Positions 15,839 to 23,101 of a DNA stretch of 34,191 bases are shown one piece after another; position 1 is the stretch's first letter; each line of letters opens with the position of its first letter. Both the position numbers and the translations under genes were made by a program. The DNA comes from an uncultured Bacilli bacterium (GTDB lineage Bacteria > Bacillota_I > Bacilli_A > RF39 > UBA660): positions 1 through 34,191 of the forward strand of contig CAJTXY010000014.1 in NCBI GenBank assembly GCA_910583685.1, given 5' to 3'. A model generated the notes under the pieces. It was not told the DNA's origin and made no database searches. It was given only the letters and a program-made list of their open reading frames with translations.

Positions 15839-16616
15839 TGCAGAGCATATTAAGTTTTTAAAGAAGCATCGCTATGAAAGAAGATTTATTCTACTAGTCC
15901 AGATTATGATTATTGTTTTATTCTTATTGATTTGGGAGCTTGTAGCGAGGCTCGGAATTATCAACACTTTTTTACTATCTTCTCCAAGTGATGTGGTAAA
16001 AACTGCCATTTCTCTATTTCAAGAGGGAACATTATTTACACATATTTGGATTACAACCTATGAAACAATTCTTAGTTTTCTAATTGCTACTCTACTAGGT
16101 TTTGTTATTGCTACCCTACTTTGGTCTAGTAGGCGACTTGCTAAAATTTTAGATCCATATCTTACTATTTTAAATTCCCTACCAAAAGTGGCACTTGGAC
16201 CTTTAATTATTATCTGGGTAGGTGCTAGTATTCATTCTATTATCTTTATGGCACTTCTTATTTCTACTTTTATTACTATTATTAATATTTACAATGGATT
16301 TATGGAAACAGAGGAAAACTATATTCGCTTACTTGAGTCTTTTGGTGCAACGAGAAGGCAGATATTTTTGAAAGTGATTATTCCTAGTAATTATAGTACT
16401 TTGATTAATGCTCTGAAGATCAATATTAGTATGTCTTTAATTGGTGTTATTATGGGAGAGCTTTTGGTTTCTAAGCAAGGGCTTGGGTACTTAATTATGT
16501 ATGGATCTCAAGTATTTAATATTAATCTTGTGATTACTGCAGTATTTTTACTGGGCTTACTTTCTTATCTTATGTACTTTTCTATTTCTAAACTTGATCA
16601 ATTATTTAAAAAATAA
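15825..16616 (+). CDS. ABC transporter permease (nitrate/sulfonate/taurine type)
   Basis: A 263-residue inner-membrane permease with about six transmembrane segments. The EAA-type coupling motif is visible as SFGATRRQIFLKVIIPSN near residue 175, which docks on the ATPase. Similarity of layout to SsuC/TauC/ThiX is good. It completes a three-gene importer (binding protein, ATPase, permease), whose ligand cannot be read from the sequence; thiamine precursors, sulfonates or related compounds are all possible. A terminator begins one base after the stop codon. Confidence 0.92.
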   Translation: MSTYSAEHIKFLKKHRYERRFILLVQIMIIVLFLLIWELVARLGIINTFLLSSPSDVVKTAISLFQEGTLFTHIWITTYETILSFLIATLLGFVIATLLWSSRRLAKILDPYLTILNSLPKVALGPLIIIWVGASIHSIIFMALLISTFITIINIYNGFMETEENYIRLLESFGATRRQIFLKVIIPSNYSTLINALKINISMSLIGVIMGELLVSKQGLGYLIMYGSQVFNINLVITAVFLLGLLSYLMYFSISKLDQLFKK

Positions 16617-16658
16617 AAGAGTTGTCTTTTGAAAATTCCTTAAGATGACTCTTTTTTC
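16617..16658 (+). terminator. Terminator of the ABC importer operon
   Basis: Stem AAGAGTTGTCTT (16617-16628) with AAGATGACTCTT (16642-16653), about 12 pairs including wobble or mismatch positions, followed by TTTTT. It overlaps the 3' end of a decayed RhuM gene on the other strand. Confidence 0.75.
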
Positions 16659-16886
16659 TTTAATTTTAACTAATAATTTATCAAAGTAATCTTTATCAAA
16701 TTTAGGTCCATTTTTTAACAATCCAGAATTTAAAACAGTACCTTTCTTAATATACTCTTTTAAAGTATTTGTTGCCCATATCCTAAAATTAATAGCTTTT
16801 TTTAATTAACACGACAACCAACTGCCATAATTGCATTTAAACACTATAAAAGCCAATCTTTCTTTTAACATTTCTATTTCTTTTTG

Positions 16887-16911
16887 AACTACCGATATTT
16901 TCTCGGTAGTT
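16887..16911. repeat. Perfect inverted repeat inside the decayed RhuM gene
   Basis: AACTACCGA (16887-16895), a 7-base spacer and TCGGTAGTT (16903-16911). In the minus-strand frame it encodes TTEKISVV, aligned codon for codon with the palindromic stretch of the intact RhuM gene, though the sequences are unrelated. No T run follows, so it is not a terminator. Confidence 0.85.
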
Positions 16912-17058
16912 GCATCTTTACTTAAATCTTTTTCTTTACAGATTTTTTTAGAGCAGTCATATATTATATATTGTTCTTCCAAATAATTGGATCATAGTTT
17001 TTTATTAACCAAAAATCTTCATTATTATATAAGGACTTCAATAGATTGATTTGTACTT

Positions 17059-18570
17059 TTAGTTCTCCACTTTATTTTCCTTTAATAATTTTTTAAAGTC
17101 CTCTATATTATAGAAATCTTTAATCGTATCAAAAAAATATTGACTCTTACATCCTCTAATATTTACTGAATAATTATATGCATTAGCTAATCTTTTCAAT
17201 AACAGATCTTCATCTACATTAATATTAATTAATGATTTAATCATTTCTTCTAAGTCACTGAATTTATAACTGATTGGTTCCCATCTTAAGGTCATTCTAG
17301 TATAAAAGGGCACATTTATTATTAATAGTTTATTAACATTTATATTTCTTGCTAACAATATATTTGGATATATGTCATTATACATATCTGTATCATTAAA
17401 TGCTATTTTATTCCTTTGTATAAATTTAGTATTATAGATTCTTCCACCAAAGAAATATGGAACAATTAAAGTATTCATTATTTTATTTTCTATTTCTAAA
17501 TTTGATCCTTCATATAAGTCTGTTTTTATTGTTGTTTTATCTTCTTCTTTTACATAAAATTTATTAGTTTTAATCATATCATAATTATTCTTTAATAATT
17601 CCAAAGTTATATTTTCATTAAATAAAGGCACATCTAAATAGTCTAGATTATCTAATAGCATAAAGTATTTGCATTTTGCTTTTGACAGAATATAATTATA
17701 GGCTCCGCCATAAGTTTTGACATTATCTGGAATTTTTAATATATTTACTCTTTTATCATTAATTATTTGATTCTCGTTATACAAATATATATTAATTTTT
17801 ATATTATCTCTTGAATCCAATATTTTCTTTATCCATTTATAATCCGCATTACCTCTGTATAATAATATATCGATTTCTAAATACTTTTTTGATGCAACTT
17901 CCCACCTATAAGTGTTTAATAAAGAGTTTAACGTATATATAATATACATAAATAATACAGCAATATTGGCATTACTCGTACTATAGTTTTTGGCCCACAT
18001 TATTATTGACAGAATATTTGAAAAATTAAATAAGTACCACATTTCTTTTTTTCTCATAATTAAACATATATATGCACTTATACTCAGTATGGTTGTAGTT
18101 GCATCCAAATATGGTTGAGTATCTTTCATAATATTCAATATGAAACCAAATACAAATATGGCAAATACTATTAACGATGTAAATATGAACCTTTCCTTAT
18201 AAGTAAAGGATAATATTTTTGTTGTAGGATTATTTTTAGATACTTTAATCCACATTATTAACCCAATTATACAACATGGAAAGGAGTAAAATACATTCAT
18301 CATAAAATCTCCATATAAACCATTTTGATAGGAAACTATACCATATAATAAAGTATTTACTATTCCAAATAGAAAGGCACTTGATAATCTACAACCATTT
18401 AATATTACATAAATAATTCCCATAATAGAGGCAATAATTGCAATAAGGCTGTTATTGGTATTTATTGATATAATAGTTATAGCTACTGTACATATAATTA
18501 ACCATACTATATCAAATTTACTTAAAGATTTAAATTCTATCTTAAATTTATTCATTAATGTTCTTTTCAT
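17059..18570 (-). CDS. PnuC-type transporter fused to a GT2-like glycosyltransferase domain
   Basis: The start is the ATG at 18570 (MKRTLMNKFKIEFK) with AGAGGAG ten bases upstream, giving 503 residues; the open frame to 18621 lies inside the methyltransferase gene. Residues about 15-225 form a PnuC-like membrane domain with about seven segments and typical blocks (GIVNTLLYGIVSYQNGLYGD, FYSFPCCIIGLIMWIKV). The family imports nicotinamide riboside, thiamine, riboflavin or deoxynucleosides by facilitated diffusion. The C-terminal 270 residues look like a GT-A/GT2 glycosyltransferase: AYNYILSKAKCKYFMLLDN with a DxxD-type acidic site near 305, GRIYNTKFIQRNKIAFND and YPNILLARNINVNKLLIINV. I know of no standard family with this fusion. 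It is the last gene of the NrtR-linked operon, four bases after the methyltransferase. Confidence 0.8.
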   Translation of the reverse strand: MKRTLMNKFKIEFKSLSKFDIVWLIICTVAITIISINTNNSLIAIIASIMGIIYVILNGCRLSSAFLFGIVNTLLYGIVSYQNGLYGDFMMNVFYSFPCCIIGLIMWIKVSKNNPTTKILSFTYKERFIFTSLIVFAIFVFGFILNIMKDTQPYLDATTTILSISAYICLIMRKKEMWYLFNFSNILSIIMWAKNYSTSNANIAVLFMYIIYTLNSLLNTYRWEVASKKYLEIDILLYRGNADYKWIKKILDSRDNIKINIYLYNENQIINDKRVNILKIPDNVKTYGGAYNYILSKAKCKYFMLLDNLDYLDVPLFNENITLELLKNNYDMIKTNKFYVKEEDKTTIKTDLYEGSNLEIENKIMNTLIVPYFFGGRIYNTKFIQRNKIAFNDTDMYNDIYPNILLARNINVNKLLIINVPFYTRMTLRWEPISYKFSDLEEMIKSLININVDEDLLLKRLANAYNYSVNIRGCKSQYFFDTIKDFYNIEDFKKLLKENKVEN

Positions 18571-18574
18571 AAAA

Positions 18575-19369
18575 TTATTTCTCCTCTTTTGAATTAAAGT
18601 TGGAATATTTATATTTATCATATATAATTTCTAGCTTTCTTAAAAATTTTATTCCATATATTTCTTTAATTTTATTAAAATATTTATCTTTAAACTCTAA
18701 TATATCTGAATTCCATTTATGACATAAACATAGCAATATCTTATTTTCATCAAAACTGGTTTCTTTTAATCGAATACCACCAATATCTGGAAATATTTCA
18801 TTAGGCAATAAGAGTTTCCCATTTAAAGAAGATAGTATCATTGCATTAGAAGAAGTACTATTCAAATTTTGTTCATACAAATCTGGATATCTGCTTTCAA
18901 TATTAATATCATCTAATATAATAATAGTGTCTTTATGAAGATTATTTTTTAGGCATAAAAAGTCTAATACTTCTCCTGGTACGAAATGAACAGTATCCAT
19001 TATTATCATATCAAATATGCCAATATTATCTACTATTTCTGGGATATACTTCCCTTTTATTAATTTGAAATTTTTTAAATTCAAATAATGTGATAAATCA
19101 TAAACCTCTGCACCAATATTTGGTTTACCATCTTTGTAGTATGCTATAATTTCTGAATCTACACTTACTAATTCAGTTTCTAATCCAAGTTTTTTTATAC
19201 AATTTAAATATACTGCGGTTGAACCACCAGTAGATACTCCTATTTCTAGGATCCTTTTAGGTTTATATTTTTCTATCATACTACAAATCCATAGTAGGTT
19301 CTCATCCGATAATGATTTTTGGCTCTTATTTTTTAATTTATCTAAAATAGTTAAATAGTTTTTATTCAT
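18575..19369 (-). CDS. Class I SAM-dependent methyltransferase (Methyltransf_24/CmcI-like)
   Basis: A 264-residue Rossmann methyltransferase. The SAM-binding glycine loop is ILEIGVSTGGSTAVYL (about residues 38-54), with an acidic residue at the second strand (ELVSVDSE) and DMIIMDTVHF, DTIIILDDINI further on. The pattern resembles the Methyltransf_24 group that modifies small molecules and sugars, with a DxxHxxxxVxxDL-like metal site partly present (MDTVHFVPGEVLDFL). Substrate unknown. The start overlaps the radical SAM gene by 8 bases and the end is four bases from the PnuC fusion gene, so all three are translationally coupled and should act in one pathway. Confidence 0.85.
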   Translation of the reverse strand: MNKNYLTILDKLKNKSQKSLSDENLLWICSMIEKYKPKRILEIGVSTGGSTAVYLNCIKKLGLETELVSVDSEIIAYYKDGKPNIGAEVYDLSHYLNLKNFKLIKGKYIPEIVDNIGIFDMIIMDTVHFVPGEVLDFLCLKNNLHKDTIIILDDINIESRYPDLYEQNLNSTSSNAMILSSLNGKLLLPNEIFPDIGGIRLKETSFDENKILLCLCHKWNSDILEFKDKYFNKIKEIYGIKFLRKLEIIYDKYKYSNFNSKEEK

Positions 19370-20606
19370 AATTGATTCCTTTATATTTTAAATAAACATA
19401 TTGAGTTAACAGATAAGAATTATTTGCTATATGCTTTTCTATTTCTAAAGAGGTCATTTCTACTATCTTTATATGTTCAAATTCATCTAACTGTTGTTTT
19501 TTTAATTCTTCATTATAAGTTTCACCATAAAATATGTAAACTTTACCTTTACTATTTCCAACATTTTGGTAATAAGAACCCAATAATTTAACATTATCTT
19601 TTTTAATATGATACCCAGTTTCTTCTTTTACTTCTCTTATCCAGGCATCATAAGAATCTTCTAAATAGTTTTTGCTTCCACCTGGGAATTCAGTATTATA
19701 TTTGTCTATTCCATATCTATATTGATTAATCATAATATATTTATTTGTAGATTTATTAAATAGAACTCCTATGACATAATCGCCTTGATCATAAATATAT
19801 ATCTTATGTAACTTTTTAGCAAGTGCATCATACTCTTCATAAGTTCTAATATTTCCTATTGGGGAAGAGTACTCAATTTCTCCTCTTTCTTCTGTTTGAT
19901 ATCTATCTGTCCAGGATCTATCATAATCCCCATTAACATGACCATTGAATGAAAAAGGCTGTTCAAATTTAGGAAGTGATATATCGTGTCTTTTGATAGT
20001 AACGCCCCTATATATATCTGCCTCTATTTGTCCAAATAAGCTTATTTTTTCATCATATTCTAATGTATTTAAAAAATCTGATATATCACATAATTCATTA
20101 GGAAATCTTGGGGTAGGTTCTAGAGTTGCAAGTCTTAAATGAAACTTATCTTTATATTTATCAATAAATTCATCTAAACTCTTTTTATTGTCTAACCTCC
20201 CTTTATACATTAAAGCTGACAGTGATATATCGGCGGTATAATCTTTCTGTTCTGGCAATTCTTTTTGATTGTAATATGAAATATTTATACTATCTAAATA
20301 TTTATCACATTCTTTTAATACATCAGGCTTTGCATAATTTGTAGTTATTACCGTCTTAAATCCATATTCCTTACAAGTTTTACATATCCAAACTATATCC
20401 GGATGCAAAAGTGGTTCTCCGCCCAAAATACAAACTTCTTTTACATTTTTTTCTTTTGCAATCTCCATTATTTTTATAAAATTTTCTCTTGTAATATCCT
20501 TACCGAATTTTCTATTTTCATCAAAACAAAACGGACAACGCCTGTTACATCTATTTGTAACCATAATATGAATAAATTCATTAGTTTTTATTTCTTTTCT
20601 AAACAT
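19362..20606 (-). CDS. Radical SAM enzyme fused to a C-terminal Nudix domain
   Basis: A 414-residue fusion. The N-terminal radical SAM domain has Cys20, Cys24 and Cys27 in NRCNRRCPFCFD, the CxxxCxxC [4Fe-4S] motif, then the SAM-binding GGEPLLHPD block and a partial TIM barrel to about residue 200. No extra cluster-binding SPASM motif was seen. The C-terminal part carries an intact Nudix box, G-x5-E-x7-REVKEETGY, at about 308-330, a hydrolase of nucleoside diphosphate linkages. A plausible arrangement is radical modification of a nucleotide-linked substrate coupled to pyrophosphate-bond cleavage, but this is inference. GGGGGAGGG lies before the ATG. It follows nrtR and precedes the methyltransferase in one operon. 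Confidence 0.88.
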   Translation of the reverse strand: MFRKEIKTNEFIHIMVTNRCNRRCPFCFDENRKFGKDITRENFIKIMEIAKEKNVKEVCILGGEPLLHPDIVWICKTCKEYGFKTVITTNYAKPDVLKECDKYLDSINISYYNQKELPEQKDYTADISLSALMYKGRLDNKKSLDEFIDKYKDKFHLRLATLEPTPRFPNELCDISDFLNTLEYDEKISLFGQIEADIYRGVTIKRHDISLPKFEQPFSFNGHVNGDYDRSWTDRYQTEERGEIEYSSPIGNIRTYEEYDALAKKLHKIYIYDQGDYVIGVLFNKSTNKYIMINQYRYGIDKYNTEFPGGSKNYLEDSYDAWIREVKEETGYHIKKDNVKLLGSYYQNVGNSKGKVYIFYGETYNEELKKQQLDEFEHIKIVEMTSLEIEKHIANNSYLLTQYVYLKYKGINYE

Positions 20607-20667
20607 AATATTCCCTCCCCCAAGACTAGGTTATTCACTATCTTTTGTATATTGACTTTGTCCTTTA

Positions 20668-21498
20668 TCATTTTTTATCACTCTCTTTATATTTAAATAA
20701 TACCGATGGTCTATGTCCTCCACCAGTTTTAATTTTAGAAGTTTTTTCAACCTTGTTCGCAATTATTCTTCTAAATGCTGGGTCTAGTAATTTTTTTCCT
20801 AATATCACTTCGTATACTTGTTGTAATTCTCCTAAAGTAAAATACTTTGGCATCATATTAAATACAATATCTGTATATTCTAATTTATTTTTTAATCGTG
20901 ATATTCCACTTATAATTACTAATGGGTGATCAAAGGCCAATCTATCATTCTTTAATACTTCATATTGATATCTATTGGTGGTTTTTTCTTTTAATACTTT
21001 TTTAATTTTAAGTTTAATTGTTTCACGACCATTATTTAGTGTTATATCAATAAATTCATTATCCTCTAAAAGATTAACATTAAACCATGAAGAAGACTCA
21101 GATATTTTTTCATTCAATTTGTTTTTATCTATTAGTGCCATATATGAAGTAGAAACAACTCTCATCCTTGGGTCTCTGTTAGGATTTCCAAATGTATATA
21201 ATTGCTCTAAATAAATATTATGAAGATTTGTTTCATTAGCAAGAATTCTTTTAGCCGAATCTTCTATATCTTCATCTATCTTTATAAATCCACCAGGTAA
21301 ACACCACTTACCTTTAAATGGATAATCATTTCTTTTAACTAAAAGAATACTAAAGTGTTTCTTATTTAACTTACGATAGTTTTCTTGTATTTCATCAGAT
21401 ACGCTAAACACTAGTATATCAGTTGTCATAGATAATTTCTCAAATTTACTCGAATCATAATCCTTTAAAAATTCTTCTTCTGATTTATATTCCCTCAT
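20668..21498 (-). CDS. nrtR: NrtR-family transcriptional regulator (Nudix-like sensor plus winged helix)
   Basis: A 276-residue regulator. The N-terminal half is Nudix-like (VKRNDYPFKGKWCLPGGFIK), but the catalytic box is degraded: the RExxEExG positions read RILANETN, so hydrolysis is unlikely. The C-terminal winged helix shows the NrtR pattern FTLGELQQVYEVILGKKL, DPAFRRIIANK and RPSVLFKY. NrtR proteins repress NAD-salvage genes, including pnuC, and release DNA on binding ADP-ribose. Here the operon downstream ends in a PnuC-type transporter, which fits. AAGGAGGT precedes the ATG; promoter and candidate operators lie at 21521-21604. Confidence 0.9.
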   Translation of the reverse strand: MREYKSEEEFLKDYDSSKFEKLSMTTDILVFSVSDEIQENYRKLNKKHFSILLVKRNDYPFKGKWCLPGGFIKIDEDIEDSAKRILANETNLHNIYLEQLYTFGNPNRDPRMRVVSTSYMALIDKNKLNEKISESSSWFNVNLLEDNEFIDITLNNGRETIKLKIKKVLKEKTTNRYQYEVLKNDRLAFDHPLVIISGISRLKNKLEYTDIVFNMMPKYFTLGELQQVYEVILGKKLLDPAFRRIIANKVEKTSKIKTGGGHRPSVLFKYKESDKK

Positions 21499-21520
21499 TT
21501 TTATACCTCCTTGTTTTTAT

Positions 21521-21604
21521 CATTTTGTTAAAAACATTCAATAAATTTATAACAAGTTTTTCACTTGTTACTAACATTTTATTAAAAACACATTTTTTTG
21601 TCAA
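21521..21604 (-). promoter_or_regulatory. Sigma-A promoter with candidate NrtR operators
   Basis: Minus-strand TTGACA (21599-21604), 17-base spacer, TAAAAT (21576-21581). Two near-identical direct repeats (CATTTTGTTAAAAACA at 21521 and CATTTTATTAAAAACA at 21575) lie 54 bases apart, one over the -10/spacer and one in the leader. Between them is a 7-base inverted repeat, TAACAAG (21550-21556) with CTTGTTA (21564-21570). Such repeats at a promoter suggest repressor binding, most simply by the NrtR encoded just downstream. Confidence 0.65.
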
Positions 21605-21639
21605 TACTTTTTTTCAAAATGAGAAAATTCCTTATGTAC

Positions 21640-21662
21640 AAAAAAATGGGGAAGTTCCCCTT
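21640..21662 (-). terminator. Terminator of the GH3 gene
   Basis: GGGGA/TCCCC stem with a 3-base loop (21648-21660) followed on the minus strand by ATTTTTTT, immediately after the stop codon at 21663. Confidence 0.75.
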
Positions 21663-23036
21663 TTATTTATGATTTTCAAACATTAATCCCTTGTAATACT
21701 TCCAAGCAAGAACACGGAATGCCAGTTTATCAATTAAATTTTCATCAATTGTATTGTTATAAACAGCATTTTTAATAGCTCGCATATCTTCCTCATAATC
21801 TGTTGTAATTACTATATCATTTCCAGCAAGGAGTGCTTTTACCACTGCATTATCAATAGATGAAGTTGCTCCCATATCAAGATCATCGGTCATAATTATG
21901 CCAGTAAATCCTAGTTTATTTCTAAGTAGGTTATGAACACTTGGAGAAAGAGATGCCGGATTATCCTTATCAATACTTGTTACTGTATTATGACTTACAA
22001 GGACTGCTTCTGCTTCCTTTTTGATTCCTGCTTCAAATGGAGGAATATCATTTTTTAGAATATCATCATAGGTTCTATTATCTGTTACAGCTCCTTGGTG
22101 TGTATCTTTATTATTTCCATACCCAGGAAAATGTTTTAACGTGTAAGATACCCCTGTCTTTTTACTCGCATCTATAACCGTTTCTGCATAAGTTGATGTT
22201 AATTCTGTATTTTCTCCTAGTGCTCTAGGGTACATATAATCACTTGTATTTGTAGAGACATCAACAACTGGTGCTAAATTTACATTTAACCCTAAGTTAT
22301 TTAATATTTTACTTTTTTCAATTGTATCCTGCTTAATTCGTTCAAATCCTCCTTCTTTATATAATTCTTTAGAAGATTTAAACGGTTCATCTACTAGATT
22401 TTTATTACTACTAATTCTGACTACTTTTCCGCCCTCTTCATCTACTGCTGTTAAAAGAGGAATTTTTGATATTTCTTGAATTGACTTTATCATCTCTTTT
22501 ACTTCTTGTTCTGTTTTATCTTTAAAATCCTTTTCAAAAAATACATACCCGCCAAATTGATACTTTTTTTGGACTTCTTTGGCATTGACAGGATAACGCA
22601 CTAGTAAAAGTTGGGCAATTTTTTCGTCAAGTGACAATGTCTTTAATTTGTTATTTGCTAAAATATAATAATTACTAAAAATACCATTATCTAGCCATGC
22701 TGTTGGAATCCCATTATCGTCGAGTGATACTGTACTTGTTGTATATTTAATAATTTCGCTATCTTGCACATCTTTATTCTTATCTAATTTCCCACTATAT
22801 TCGATATTAATAGAGTCTCCTGTTTCTGCTTTAATATTTTCTCCTAGAAATGTGTAAATTACTTGATTATCATCCTGAATGGTAATACTTCCTTCATCCA
22901 TTGCCATTACTGTTGCTGTAATTTGCTTTGTCTTTATCTTTTTTTCTTTAAAATTGTGAGTAAACAGAAAAGTAAAACCAGAGAGAACTAGAATACCAAT
23001 TATGGCACCAATTATAAAATTGTTTTTGTTTTTCAT
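21663..23036 (-). CDS. nagZ: Membrane-anchored GH3 beta-N-acetylhexosaminidase (NagZ-like)
   Basis: The ATG at 23036 is preferred (AAGGTG seven bases upstream); an in-frame GTG at 23054 is less likely. The 457-residue product has an N-terminal transmembrane anchor (about 9-25), a small beta-rich domain (about 35-105: ATVMAMDEGSITIQDDNQ) and a GH3 catalytic domain. It shows the NagZ-specific KHFPGYGNNKDTHQG loop (His and Asp general acid/base dyad) and the nucleophile Asp in MTDDLDMGA (near 383). These enzymes remove N-acetylglucosamine from cell-wall fragments or glycoconjugates, here outside the membrane. It sits downstream of a type VII secretion locus and may help remodel the wall. Confidence 0.9.
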   Translation of the reverse strand: MKNKNNFIIGAIIGILVLSGFTFLFTHNFKEKKIKTKQITATVMAMDEGSITIQDDNQVIYTFLGENIKAETGDSINIEYSGKLDKNKDVQDSEIIKYTTSTVSLDDNGIPTAWLDNGIFSNYYILANNKLKTLSLDEKIAQLLLVRYPVNAKEVQKKYQFGGYVFFEKDFKDKTEQEVKEMIKSIQEISKIPLLTAVDEEGGKVVRISSNKNLVDEPFKSSKELYKEGGFERIKQDTIEKSKILNNLGLNVNLAPVVDVSTNTSDYMYPRALGENTELTSTYAETVIDASKKTGVSYTLKHFPGYGNNKDTHQGAVTDNRTYDDILKNDIPPFEAGIKKEAEAVLVSHNTVTSIDKDNPASLSPSVHNLLRNKLGFTGIIMTDDLDMGATSSIDNAVVKALLAGNDIVITTDYEEDMRAIKNAVYNNTIDENLIDKLAFRVLAWKYYKGLMFENHK

Positions 23037-23043
23037 CACATCA

Positions 23044-23078
23044 CACCTTATCACTAACAGTATATATTTTATAAGGTG
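23044..23078. repeat. Inverted repeat covering the ribosome site of the GH3 gene
   Basis: CACCTTAT (23044-23051) and ATAAGGTG (23071-23078) form a perfect 8-base inverted repeat. In the minus-strand mRNA the first arm contains the AAGGTG ribosome site used by the ATG at 23036, so a hairpin would hide it. There is no T run, so it is not a terminator. Confidence 0.6.
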
Positions 23079-23101
23079 ATAATATGATAAGAAATTTTTA
23101 T

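Larger units (their letters stand above)
16617..17058 (-). pseudogene. Decayed RhuM-family gene (frameshifted fragment)
   Basis: No long frame is open, but pieces in different minus-strand frames match RhuM in order: KVQINLLKSLYNNEDFWL (about 17000-17058), KDLSKDATTEKISVVQKEIE (about 16870-16930), then NAIMAVGCRVN, a stop, KKAINFRIWATNTLKEYIKK and LLKNGPKFDKDYFDKLL (about 16680-16840), ending near 16617. The intact copy at 12727-13704 has the same blocks (DAIIAVGYRINSKKATEFRI). At least two frameshifts and one internal stop are needed. It fills the whole gap between the importer operon and the NrtR-linked operon and probably marks an old mobile-element insertion. Function is lost. Confidence 0.8.
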
